Origin: an uncultured Pseudomonadota bacterium
Lineage (GTDB): Bacteria; Pseudomonadota; Alphaproteobacteria; Rs-D84
Reading direction: 5' to 3'
Length of the DNA: 42,146 nt
Assembly: GCA_902787305.1 (NCBI GenBank)
Contig: CADAFS010000010.1
Coordinates: 1-42,146, forward strand
How positions within the stretch are numbered: position 1 is the stretch's first letter; each line of letters starts with the position of its first letter. The notes beneath the pieces are model-generated. The model saw nothing but the letters and a program-made list of their open reading frames with translations, was not told the origin of the DNA and searched no databases. The translations under genes were made by a program, and so were the position numbers. This document shows, piece after piece, positions 13,955-21,883 of the stretch.

Positions 13955-16906
13955 TTGAAACGTTTATCTTTTGCATTAGTAATTTTTGCATGCGTATCCG
14001 CCGCATCCGGCGCAACACGCCAAGATACAGTTGCACGTTCAGCGACGGCGCCGGCACGTGTTTCACGTGCACCACAAACAGATAATAATAACATAACAAC
14101 TACACGCGCTGTCACATCACGCAGTGCAACACAAAACCCCGCACAACCCACACAACAACGTGGGCGTGCAGCAACCGTACAAACAACAAACGCACGCGCG
14201 GCGAAACAAAGTGTAATCAGCACCGGAACCAAGGTTGCGGCGGCCACGGAAAACACGGCGGTTGACCAGGTGTGCTGGGCAAAATTCAGTGGTTGCATGG
14301 ATTCATTTTGTATGTTGGATAACGCGAACGGCGGCCGTTGTATTTGCAGTGACAAAAACGCCGAATATGATGCAATCCTCGAGGAGATTCAAAAACTTGA
14401 TGAACAAAGTTATCAACTTGCCACCGTCGGTGTCGAACGCATTGAAATGGGCGACGCGGTCGATGCGGTTATGTCAAAAACCGATTCGGTGACAAAGCGC
14501 GTGACGGCGGACGCGGCAAAATCAAAACGCCAATCATTGGATTTAAGTTCATGGAATTCGCTGGACCTGGACTTTGATGCCGACGCCGAAGACATTTTTG
14601 ACTTTTCATCGGACGGCGTTTCAATTGCCAACAAAACCGGTGATGCACTTTATCGCGCGGCGGCAAAACTTTGCAACGCACAAATTCCCGAATGCAAATC
14701 GCAATCGACATTGATGGATTTAATGTATAAACAGCGCGTCCGTTCCGATTGCACCGCGTATGAAAACAGCCTGCGCGCCGCCCGCACACAAAGTGCGCAG
14801 AAACTTTACGCCGCCCAAAGCGCCATGCGTGAAGCCGCATTGGAACAATACCGCAACGCGAACAAATACGACCTTGGGCAATGCACGGTGCAATTCAAAC
14901 AATGTATGCAAACAACCGGTGGTTGCGGCGATGATTTCACCGGGTGTGTTGAATGGTCTGTGCGTGAAAACATGGTCGGCAATTCAAATAAAGAAAAAAC
15001 AATCAAAGGAACGGTATCGAAAATTAAATTACGTGCAGAAACATATGATACGTTAGAAGCGAAAAAAGCCTTGTGTATGACGGTGACCGAACAATGCGTA
15101 AATGTCCGTGACCAAGTATGGGATGCCTTTTTGCGAGAGGCCGCACCGCAAATAAAATCTGCGGAATTGATTGTGGAATCAAACATGCGCACATCGTGTA
15201 TTTCGAACATATCAAACTGTTTTCAAAAGGCGTGCAAAGAAACCATGGACCCGAACAATCCGGATGGTTCATACGACATGTGCCTTACACGACCAGAAAC
15301 GGTTGATTCGGCATGTAAAGTCGAAGTTGAACCTTGCGAAAAGGCGATACCGGATATTATGACATATGTCCATGCACGTTTAGCATCCATGCGCGTTGAT
15401 TCATGCACCAATGAATTTAAGGCATGCTTGCAATCCGAAGACCGCTGTGGCGAAGATTACACCCAATGTATTGGATTGGACACCGACACAATCGTCGAAA
15501 TGTGTCCGGCGGATAAATTGGTTGCGTGCCAATACGATTCCAATTTGAATAAGGGCAACATAGGGACGTATAATAACGATTATGTATACAAAAAACAAGA
15601 CGTATACAATAATTTAAAAGAAATCGCCACCGGCATATTCCTGAACATAGACAACAACATGCTTTCGGCATGTCAAAAGGCCGCCAATGCCGCAATGATA
15701 AAAGTCTGCGGCAGTACGGAAAATTGCGACGAAATGATTGTAGATAACGGTTTGGGCTCACGTAGTTTAGAGTATAAAATTTGTAAATATAGCGGAAGCG
15801 AAGCAGAAAATGATATGAAGATCAAATACAATGATTGTCGGCCAAATATAGATATGATTACCGATGACGAACTTGGGCGCAACACAACGGATATGACACA
15901 TACCGATTCTAAGGGCAACATAAATTATGTTTATCATGATGAAGAACCACTGGCAGGCGTCATTGATGGTATTATTCACTGGGAGAGTGTAGAGTTTAAT
16001 AAAGATGGAGTTATTGACGTTGTTAAGTATTGGAACACTGTTGAAAAAGATGAAAATGGCAAGGACGTAGAAATTGAACATAAAGAAAAAGTAAATTCTG
16101 AATTGGCGGCATTGCAAACAAGTGTTCAAAATGTGATTAGTGCGATAGAGGAAGATCCGAAAGTGAAATACTGTATGACCACCGGACGCGAATTTCAAGG
16201 TTACAAAGAAATGTTAGGTGCAAAAGGCGATCAAACCTATAACAAAGCGCGTTTTCCAGAACTGACCGCACAAATGCGTCGAACCATATCTGCATCTGCA
16301 TTGTCACAAGTTAGAACGAACTATTATACAAAATATGATGAATTAAATGCCAAGATGTTGAAAGATTATTCAAAAATTGCGGAACGTAAAGCCGAAATTG
16401 CTGGTCAAAACAATAAAGATCTACGGCGCGAAATTGCACGCCAGTCTTGTTTGTATATGGCCGATATGTCATCGCTTGCACGTTCGGCCGAACCGCCAAA
16501 GAGTGCCGGTGGCAAGATTATAGCTGGTGTCGCTCTTCTTGGGGCCGCGGTTGCTGTGCCGTTGACTGGCGGTCTGAGCGCAATAGCAGCTGGACATATT
16601 GTCATGATGTCTGCAGCGGGTGGTATCGCCGGCATCGGTCTACTGGGTAATGCGGGCTCTGGAAGCGCAAATGGCGACCAAAGAGGCTTTGTCCACGAAG
16701 ATAATGTCCCGCTTGTTGCATCCAAAGAAATGAATCAGTGGAATTACAAAGAAACAATAACAACAACGTTTGATTGGGAAAACTTGGTTTGCCACAAATG
16801 TGTTCGTTCTACACAGTGTGCAGAAACAAAAAATCCATTATTCGGTAACAAGTATTGTAAAACCTGGGCCGAAACCACCGAAGAATGCAACGACACCCAA
16901 TTCTAA
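13955..16906 (+). CDS. Large secreted Cys-rich repeat protein
   Basis: 983 residues from a TTG start preceded by AGAAGGGG at about six bases. The signal peptide ends near SAASGA (residue 20). A Thr/Ala/Arg/Gln-rich low-complexity stretch (20-100) precedes the Cys domain. Motifs: C-x6-C-x4-C at 107 (CWAKFSGC) and 415 (CISNISNC), and full C-x6-C-x6-C-G-x2-[FY]-x2-C at 310 (CTVQFKQC, CGDDFTGC) and 484 (CTNEFKAC, CGEDYTQC). Single C-x6-C pairs occur elsewhere (CNAQIPEC, CMTVTEQC, CKVEVEPC). A hydrophobic Gly/Ala zipper (about 850-893) and a C-terminal Cys cluster end the protein. Codon use shifts around 15,740-16,170. It is monocistronic with its own promoter and terminator. The function is unknown; a disulfide-braced extracytoplasmic scaffold is my inference. 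Confidence 0.7.
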   Translation: MKRLSFALVIFACVSAASGATRQDTVARSATAPARVSRAPQTDNNNITTTRAVTSRSATQNPAQPTQQRGRAATVQTTNARAAKQSVISTGTKVAAATENTAVDQVCWAKFSGCMDSFCMLDNANGGRCICSDKNAEYDAILEEIQKLDEQSYQLATVGVERIEMGDAVDAVMSKTDSVTKRVTADAAKSKRQSLDLSSWNSLDLDFDADAEDIFDFSSDGVSIANKTGDALYRAAAKLCNAQIPECKSQSTLMDLMYKQRVRSDCTAYENSLRAARTQSAQKLYAAQSAMREAALEQYRNANKYDLGQCTVQFKQCMQTTGGCGDDFTGCVEWSVRENMVGNSNKEKTIKGTVSKIKLRAETYDTLEAKKALCMTVTEQCVNVRDQVWDAFLREAAPQIKSAELIVESNMRTSCISNISNCFQKACKETMDPNNPDGSYDMCLTRPETVDSACKVEVEPCEKAIPDIMTYVHARLASMRVDSCTNEFKACLQSEDRCGEDYTQCIGLDTDTIVEMCPADKLVACQYDSNLNKGNIGTYNNDYVYKKQDVYNNLKEIATGIFLNIDNNMLSACQKAANAAMIKVCGSTENCDEMIVDNGLGSRSLEYKICKYSGSEAENDMKIKYNDCRPNIDMITDDELGRNTTDMTHTDSKGNINYVYHDEEPLAGVIDGIIHWESVEFNKDGVIDVVKYWNTVEKDENGKDVEIEHKEKVNSELAALQTSVQNVISAIEEDPKVKYCMTTGREFQGYKEMLGAKGDQTYNKARFPELTAQMRRTISASALSQVRTNYYTKYDELNAKMLKDYSKIAERKAEIAGQNNKDLRREIARQSCLYMADMSSLARSAEPPKSAGGKIIAGVALLGAAVAVPLTGGLSAIAAGHIVMMSAAGGIAGIGLLGNAGSGSANGDQRGFVHEDNVPLVASKEMNQWNYKETITTTFDWENLVCHKCVRSTQCAETKNPLFGNKYCKTWAETTEECNDTQF

Positions 16907-16914
16907 AAAATTAT

Positions 16915-16937
16915 TGCCCGCGATTGCGGGCATTTTT
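16915..16937 (+). terminator. Rho-independent terminator
   Basis: TGCCCGC (16915-16921), a 4-base loop, GCGGGCA (16926-16932), then TTTTT. It ends the 983-residue protein transcript. Confidence 0.85.
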
Positions 16938-16962
16938 ATATGTAAAAATTCCACCAAATTCC

Positions 16963-16991
16963 TTGACTTTTCGAAAAAAACGCTATACAAT
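16963..16991 (+). promoter_or_regulatory. Promoter of rpoA-rplQ
   Basis: TTGACT (16963-16968), spacer 17, TACAAT (16986-16991). It gives rpoA its own promoter, as expected for a gene separated from the ribosomal superoperon. The leader is about 60 bases. Confidence 0.75.
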
Positions 16992-17061
16992 GCGCGGGCA
17001 TGCAAAGGTTTGTGTGCGGCCGATTGGCGAAAATGATAAACTAAGCTAAAAGGAAATATAA

Positions 17062-18090
17062 ATGATTGAAAAAAACTGGATGGCTTTGATAAAGCCGAAA
17101 AAACTGAATATCACCACCGATGAACATAATCCGAACATGGCCAAATTGGTCGCGGAACCGTTGGAAAAAGGTTTTGGTCTTACGCTTGGCACGGCGTTGC
17201 GTCGCGTTCTGTTGTCTTCACTTCAGGGTTGCGCGCCACTGTATGTTAAAATCGAAGGTGTTCAACACGAATTTTCAAGTATCCAAGGCGTGCACGAAGA
17301 TGTCGCGGATATTTTACTGAACCTTAAGGGTGTTTATTTCAAGGCAAATTCCGAAGGTCAGCACAAGGTTAGTTTGCACGTGACGGGTCCGGCCGTGGTG
17401 AAGGCGGGCATGATTGAATGCACCAGTGCAATAGAGGTTATGAACCCCGACGCGGAACTTTGCACATTGGACAAAGGCGCGCAGTTTGATATGGAAATCA
17501 CACTTGGCACGGGCCGCGGATATGTTCCGGCGAACGCACATGCCGATGGATTGCCACTGGGCGTGATTCCGGTTGATTCAATCTTTTCGCCGATTTTGAA
17601 TGTCGCAAGCGTGGTTTCTGAAACCCGTGTTGGGCAATCAACCGACTATGACAAATTGGAAATGACCGTCAAAACAAACGGCAGTGTCACACCCGAAGAT
17701 GCAATCGCTTTTGCGGCGCGCATCTTGACCGATCAATTGACTTTGTTCATCAATTTCGAAGACCCGGCGCAAATCGCGGCACCGACCGAAGAAGAAGTTG
17801 CCAAAGATGCGTTGCAGTTTGATCCGAAATTGCTAAAACGCGTGGACGAATTGGAATTGTCTGTGCGTGCGAACAATTGTTTGAAAAACGACAAAATCAA
17901 CTGGCTTGGCGAATTGGTCCAAAAGACCGAGGCGGACATGTTAAAGACCCCGAACTTTGGACGCAAGTCATTGAACGAAATCAAAATCCAATTGGAAGCG
18001 ATGGGCCTTGGCCTTGGCATGGAGGTCCCAGGTTGGCCGCCAGAAAACATTGCAGAGTTGGCCAAGAAATACGAAGACCCATATAAGTAA
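17062..18090 (+). CDS. rpoA: DNA-directed RNA polymerase alpha subunit
   Basis: 342 residues, the usual length. The alpha subunit dimerises to seed assembly of RNA polymerase, and its C-terminal domain binds UP elements and activators. The N-terminal domain shows the conserved [18 protein letters not shown] block (about 38-55). The C-terminal domain shows [14 protein letters not shown] and [13 protein letters not shown] (about 271-317). The ATG follows AAAGGAAA. It is normally cotranscribed after rpsK, but here it is on the opposite strand about 3 kb from rpsK, with its own promoter, and is followed by rplQ after a 108-base gap. Confidence 0.98.
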   Translation: MIEKNWMALIKPKKLNITTDEHNPNMAKLVAEPLEKGFGLTLGTALRRVLLSSLQGCAPLYVKIEGVQHEFSSIQGVHEDVADILLNLKGVYFKANSEGQHKVSLHVTGPAVVKAGMIECTSAIEVMNPDAELCTLDKGAQFDMEITLGTGRGYVPANAHADGLPLGVIPVDSIFSPILNVASVVSETRVGQSTDYDKLEMTVKTNGSVTPEDAIAFAARILTDQLTLFINFEDPAQIAAPTEEEVAKDALQFDPKLLKRVDELELSVRANNCLKNDKINWLGELVQKTEADMLKTPNFGRKSLNEIKIQLEAMGLGLGMEVPGWPPENIAELAKKYEDPYK

Positions 18091-18198
18091 AATTATTGGG
18101 AATTCAAAAAACGCGTGTTACTGAATCTTTGATTTGGGACACGAAATATGGTGCAATCCCAGGGAACTGGGCGGAAACAAAAAATAAAGGAGTAACCG

Positions 18199-18762
18199 AT
18201 GAGACACCAAAAAGCCGGTCGCACTTTTAATCGCGACACAAATGCACGCAAGGCCTTGTTTATTGGGCTTGCGAAAAACCTGATTGAAAAAGAACAAATC
18301 AAAACAACTTTGCCAAAGGCCAAGGATCTGCGCAGTGTCGTGGAAAAATTGGTTACCCGCGCCAAGGTTGACACCGTTGCGAACCGCCGCCTGACCGCGT
18401 CGGAATTAGGCAACGCGTGCGACGCAACTGTGAAAAAATTGTTCACGGTGCTGGGGCCACGCTATGCGAAACGCCCGGGCGGATACACCCGCGTGTTAAA
18501 GGCCGGTTTCCGCTATGGCGATGCCGCACCGATGGCGATTATCGAATTCATTGACCGCGATGTGAACGCGAAAAAGCCACAAAAACCAGAGGTCGCCGCG
18601 GCCAAGGCCGAAGAAGCGACCGCAACCGATGCGCCAAAGGCGGCCAAGGCACCAAAGGCCGAAAAACCGACGACAAAAGCACCGGCCAAAGAACCGGCGG
18701 CGAAAAAAGCCACCGCGGCCAAAAAGACCGTTGCGGTAAAACGCCGCGCCACTGGGAAATAA
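18199..18762 (+). CDS. rplQ: 50S ribosomal protein L17 with long basic tail
   Basis: 187 residues. The L17 body (residues 1 to about 119, opening [13 protein letters not shown], with the [14 protein letters not shown] loop) is normal. It is followed by about 68 residues of low-complexity Ala/Lys/Pro sequence; such Lys/Ala extensions occur in some alphaproteobacterial ribosomal proteins. L17 binds 23S rRNA near the peptide exit tunnel. The ATG at 18199 follows AAGGAG. It is the second gene of the rpoA unit, ended by repeats and a hairpin. Confidence 0.97.
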   Translation: MRHQKAGRTFNRDTNARKALFIGLAKNLIEKEQIKTTLPKAKDLRSVVEKLVTRAKVDTVANRRLTASELGNACDATVKKLFTVLGPRYAKRPGGYTRVLKAGFRYGDAAPMAIIEFIDRDVNAKKPQKPEVAAAKAEEATATDAPKAAKAPKAEKPTTKAPAKEPAAKKATAAKKTVAVKRRATGK

Positions 18763-18787
18763 GAAGTTGTTGATTATTTGTAATTAA

Positions 18788-18863
18788 CGTCATACCGCCG
18801 CAAGGCGGTATCTTGTTGAACTTCGACAAATGCAAAGAGATACCGCCCTTCGGCGGTATGACG
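18788..18863. repeat. Family B dispersed palindromic repeat, copy 2
   Basis: Paired hairpins TACCGCCgcaaGGCGGTA and TACCGCCcttcGGCGGTA with outer inverted ends CGTCATACC/GGTATGACG. Same architecture as 169-242. Its right half starts the 53-bp direct repeat found again at 20785-20837. Confidence 0.75.
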
Positions 18864-18891
18864 GAAAAAAACACGGGCGCATTCGCGCCCG
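18839..18891 (+). repeat. 53-bp direct repeat, left copy
   Basis: Matches 20785-20837 at 51 of 53 positions in the same orientation. The two copies bracket the 493-residue secreted protein gene. The unit combines half of a family B repeat with a GGGCGC/GCGCCC hairpin that can end rplQ transcription. Confidence 0.8.
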
Positions 18892-18895
18892 TTTA
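18871..18895 (+). terminator. Probable terminator of rpoA-rplQ
   Basis: Hairpin CGGGCGCattcGCGCCCG followed by TTTATT, about 110 bases after the rplQ stop and within the repeated unit. Confidence 0.6.
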
Positions 18896-18910
18896 TTCCA
18901 CAGAGCATGA

Positions 18911-19032
18911 AATTCACCCTTTCCTATGGAAAGGGGTCCGGCTGAACAGCCGGGGGGTATGGGTGATAAAAAACATTATTACCACTACCCCGGCGGGATT
19001 CCCCACCACCCCTTCGCCAGCGAGGGGGAATT
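18911..19032. repeat. Family A palindromic element, copy 3
   Basis: A 122-bp nested palindrome: ends AATTCACCCTTTCC and AGCGAGGGGGAATT; hairpin GTCCGGCTGaacAGCCGG; central GGTATGGGTGATAA/TTATTACCACTACC. It abuts, and slightly overlaps, the stop codon of the minus-strand gene ending at 19031. Confidence 0.7.
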
Positions 19033-20512
19033 ACCGTCCGACATTAAATTCATCGCCATAGCCGGCGACGGATTGGCCACCGATATAACAACCGATGTCT
19101 TCGAAACCTTGTTTAACCTGGGCCTTTTTGACAAGGTTCGCCGTCACAATTCCGCCGACGGTCCCCAAAACAACACCCGCAATACTGTCCGACGCAAGAC
19201 GCGCGGTGTTAAATTCGCCGTTTTCATCACGCCAAACATTCTTTTCGAACCCACCAATCGTTGCCGTTAAACTGTTAAATTTGCTGTCCAGGTCGCTTTC
19301 CAAACCCGCCACATATTTTGCCGTCCATTCGCATTTGCCGTTTTTGATTTCTTGGTTATCGTCACGACACACGCACTTTCCACCACGTTCCACCGTTCCC
19401 ACAACAATGCATTTGCAATTCGAATCCATATTATCCAAATCAGTACAGGGTTTCTTTGTGCCCGCTTTCGTTTCGGTTTTGATATTGGATACCAAATTAG
19501 CATTTTTATTTTCGGATTGCGGTGTTTGGGTATTTTTATCTTCCTGGCAATATCCATTTATCGGTGTCCATCCCGATTCACACGCGTTTGCGGTGCAAAC
19601 ACGCACACCCGCACTTTGCCACGCACAATGCCACGCCGTCGAATGCAGATATGGACGGTTTGTGTTATCTATATTTTTGCAATCGTCATCGGTGGTACAG
19701 GTTTGATAGTTGTATTTGATTTCATCATTTGTTGGCGTTTTCGTCCCTTTATTTTTTTCCCCAGATTTCACATCCGCGGCCGTATCACGCCACCAACATG
19801 AATTATCCGTTACCCAACCATTGGCCCTTAAATCATCAAGAACCCCGGATTTGATCTCTACATCTGTTGGCAAATCAGCTTCAGCACAAAAAGGTGTTCC
19901 ACTCCACGTATCGTAGTTTCCACAAACGTAAACAGCATAACCACCATATGTCGTTGGCGAACGTCTGACATAATCGCCGGCTTTATAAAAACTAACTTTT
20001 TTGTCCGTAATTTCTTCTATATACGCAACGGCTCCGTCGATTGCAAAAGAACCACATTTATAAAATTCCTTACCAACATCCAAAAGCCCTTCAAACCAAC
20101 AACCACCACTACTACCATACCTATCATAATTCGTGCTCCACCCACCGTCGCATACAGCCCCTGACCAATACGTTCCATCAAATTTTGTATAATACGCTAT
20201 TTTGTGTCGACTTGCTTCCTCGCGAATCGGCGCACTATATTTCAACTCCCCTGGATCTATATTCACAATCGGATCAGAAAAATGATCATTTGTTGCGCGT
20301 CCACCGACACATTTTCGAACTGTGCCATAGTATTTATCCCACGGTATCACTTCGCCCCACGATTTATTTATTGCGCCATCCGGCAAATTTTTTTCACGCA
20401 CATTACAGCAATATGTTTCACCATCGTACGGGGATTCTACGCAATCATCACTTGCGCCAAACGCGACATTGGATACGACACATAAACACAAAACAGTTAA
20501 AAATTTCTTCAA
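19031..20512 (-). CDS. Secreted Cys-rich protein with C-terminal Gly-zipper segment
   Basis: 493 residues, using a TTG start at 20512 just after a GGGGGGG Shine-Dalgarno-like run. This start gives a clean signal peptide (KKFLTVLCLCVVSNVAFGA). The ATG further upstream would add 39 residues of non-signal sequence from the repeat region. The mature part has many Cys in short, EGF-like or knottin-like spacings (CVESPYDGETYCC, CTTDDDCKN, CKCIVVG, CVCRD) and many Trp and Tyr. A coiled segment (DLDSKFNSLTATI, about 422-434) is followed by a Gly zipper (SIAGVVLGTVGGIVTANLV) and the tail IGGQSVAGYGDEFNVGR. Family not recognised; it lacks the C-x6-C-G motif of the 7-17 kb proteins. It stands alone between repeats. 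Confidence 0.7.
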   Translation of the reverse strand: MKKFLTVLCLCVVSNVAFGASDDCVESPYDGETYCCNVREKNLPDGAINKSWGEVIPWDKYYGTVRKCVGGRATNDHFSDPIVNIDPGELKYSAPIREEASRHKIAYYTKFDGTYWSGAVCDGGWSTNYDRYGSSGGCWFEGLLDVGKEFYKCGSFAIDGAVAYIEEITDKKVSFYKAGDYVRRSPTTYGGYAVYVCGNYDTWSGTPFCAEADLPTDVEIKSGVLDDLRANGWVTDNSCWWRDTAADVKSGEKNKGTKTPTNDEIKYNYQTCTTDDDCKNIDNTNRPYLHSTAWHCAWQSAGVRVCTANACESGWTPINGYCQEDKNTQTPQSENKNANLVSNIKTETKAGTKKPCTDLDNMDSNCKCIVVGTVERGGKCVCRDDNQEIKNGKCEWTAKYVAGLESDLDSKFNSLTATIGGFEKNVWRDENGEFNTARLASDSIAGVVLGTVGGIVTANLVKKAQVKQGFEDIGCYIGGQSVAGYGDEFNVGR

Positions 20513-20537
20513 AAATCCCCCCCTTACAACCAACCAA

Positions 20538-20566
20538 ATTTTACCATAAAATGAAGGTTGGTGCAA
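20538..20566 (-). promoter_or_regulatory. Promoter of the 493-residue secreted protein
   Basis: Minus strand: TTGCAC (20566-20561), spacer 17, TAAAAT (20543-20538). Transcription would start near 20531, consistent with the TTG start at 20512. Strikingly similar to the promoter at 13899-13927. Confidence 0.75.
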
Positions 20567-20589
20567 GAGCGTTCGTAAAAAAGAAAATA

Positions 20590-20660
20590 ATTCCAGAGAA
20601 TCGTCACACCGCTGAAGAGCGGTGCCCATGCATCGCGACAGCGATGACTTGCCCCGCAGG
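20590..20660. repeat. Family C repeat, copy 1
   Basis: A 71-bp unit with hairpins CACCGCtgaagaGCGGTG and CATCGCgacaGCGATG. It matches 40078-40148 with about five differences. The surrounding stretch 20513-20952 holds only this repeat, a partial family A element, the 53-bp repeat, a family D-like segment and the terminator of the ribosomal operon; I see no gene there. Confidence 0.75.
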
Positions 20661-20687
20661 GAATGCGATGTGCGCTTTGCGACATCG

Positions 20688-20741
20688 CACCACTACCCCG
20701 TCCGCGTTCGCGGCCACCCCTTCGCCAGCGAAGGGGACTTG
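20688..20741. repeat. Partial family A palindrome
   Basis: CACCACTACCCCGTCCG through CACCCCTTCGCCAGCG and GAAGGGGACTT resemble the right half of the element at 18911-19032, including the shared CACCCCTTCGCCAGCG. The left half is missing. Confidence 0.6.
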
Positions 20742-20784
20742 TCTGCGACGCAATCGCGGGCATTTGCTATCGCAAAGCCGGATG

Positions 20785-20837
20785 GATACCACCCTTCGGC
20801 GGTATGACGGAAAAAAACACGGGCGCGTTCGCGCCCG
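20785..20837 (+). repeat. 53-bp direct repeat, right copy
   Basis: Same orientation as 18839-18891, two mismatches. Comprises half a family B unit plus a GGGCGC/GCGCCC hairpin. It lies between the secreted protein gene and the end of the ribosomal superoperon. Confidence 0.8.
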
Positions 20838-20925
20838 CACCCGTCACGGCCACGGTACCGCTTTGCGGTGACAGGACGGACTTACACCTTGTCTCGCTGT
20901 AGCAATAGCGAAAGCGGATAACACT

Positions 20926-20951
20926 AAAAAACACCCTTTCGGGTGTTTTTT
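20926..20951 (-). terminator. Terminator of the ribosomal superoperon
   Basis: AAAAAACACCC, loop TTTC, GGGTGTTTTTT. On the minus strand the stem is followed by a T-run. It starts two bases after the rpsK stop, so the superoperon ends at rpsK and does not run on into rpoA. Confidence 0.85.
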
Positions 20952-20952
20952 A

Positions 20953-21330
20953 TTAAACTCTACGCACTTTCTTTGGACGACAACCGTTGTGCGGAATACG
21001 CGTTGTATCGGTAATACTTTGCACAACCAACCCGGCATTCGCCAAACCACGAACCGCGGATTCACGACCCTGGCCAATTCCGCGCATAAGGACATCGACG
21101 GTCTTCATACCCATTTCGGCAACCTTTTTGCCAACCGCGTCCGCGACAACCGTCGCCGCATACGGGGTCGATTTCTTTGCGCCCTTGAAATTATTCGCGC
21201 CCGCCGTCGCCCAGGTCAAAACCGCACCCGATTGATCGGTGATTGTGATACGCGTATTATTATTTGTGGCAACGACATGTGCAATGCCGTGCGAAACTTT
21301 TTTTACAACTTTCTTTTTATTTAATGCCAT
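20953..21330 (-). CDS. rpsK: 30S ribosomal protein S11
   Basis: 125 residues. S11 sits on the small-subunit platform and contacts the mRNA region near the E site. Typical motifs are ITDQSGAVLTWATAGA (about 31-46) and the C-terminal IPHNGCRPKKVRRV. Last gene of the minus-strand superoperon, 64 bases after rpsM. In most bacteria rpoA and rplQ follow; here a terminator follows. Confidence 0.97.
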   Translation of the reverse strand: MALNKKKVVKKVSHGIAHVVATNNNTRITITDQSGAVLTWATAGANNFKGAKKSTPYAATVVADAVGKKVAEMGMKTVDVLMRGIGQGRESAVRGLANAGLVVQSITDTTRIPHNGCRPKKVRRV

Positions 21331-21394
21331 TTTTATTTTTTCCTTTGATTAGATGTCTTCAATTAACTATCGTGTTAATCTCTACCCAATTTTA

Positions 21395-21772
21395 TTATTT
21401 ACCCTTGACCGCAGAACCAGCGACAACGATACGTTTACCCTTGCGCGTACGGGCATTGGTCTGTGTCCGTTGACCGCGAACCGGCAACCGGTTACGATGA
21501 CGGATACCGCGATATGTTTTCAAATCTTGCAACCGTTTGATATTCATCGCAACTTCGCGACGAACATCACCTTCGACCTTGAAATTCTGTTCAATATAGT
21601 TCGAAATTTTGATAACGTCTTCGTCGGTCAAATCCTTTGCGCGCAGACCATCCTTTAACTTTAATGCCTTGCAAATCTGTGCGGCGCGGGTTGGCCCAAT
21701 GCCGTGGATGTATTGCAACGCGGCCTCGATACGTTTTTCTGTGGGTATATTTACACCTGCTATACGTGCCAT
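21395..21772 (-). CDS. rpsM: 30S ribosomal protein S13
   Basis: 125 residues. S13 binds the 30S head and bridges to the 50S subunit and P-site tRNA. The start [14 protein letters not shown] and the tail [16 protein letters not shown] are standard. It lies 111 bases after secY. adk, which often sits between secY and rpsM in alphaproteobacteria, is absent, as is rpmJ. Confidence 0.97.
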   Translation of the reverse strand: MARIAGVNIPTEKRIEAALQYIHGIGPTRAAQICKALKLKDGLRAKDLTDEDVIKISNYIEQNFKVEGDVRREVAMNIKRLQDLKTYRGIRHRNRLPVRGQRTQTNARTRKGKRIVVAGSAVKGK

Positions 21773-21883
21773 TTTTATTTTTCCTTTTTATTTTTTTGTT
21801 CGGACGTTTCCGCCCCCATTTTTGCCATTACGACAATTCTATACGAATCGGCGCAAAAGTCAAACCTTTGTTTCACGCAAGTT

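Noticed and set aside
17000-17044. A 14-codon frame in the rpoA leader
   Set aside because: No Shine-Dalgarno; it does not resemble rpmJ or a known leader peptide.
20041-20871. Plus-strand frame opposite the 493-residue secreted protein
   Set aside because: His/Thr/Arg-rich shadow of the minus-strand gene that then reads into repeats.
21773-21883. Missing adk or rpmJ in the secY-rpsM gap
   Set aside because: The 111-base gap is too short for adk, and no L36-like peptide is encoded there; both genes are presumably elsewhere.
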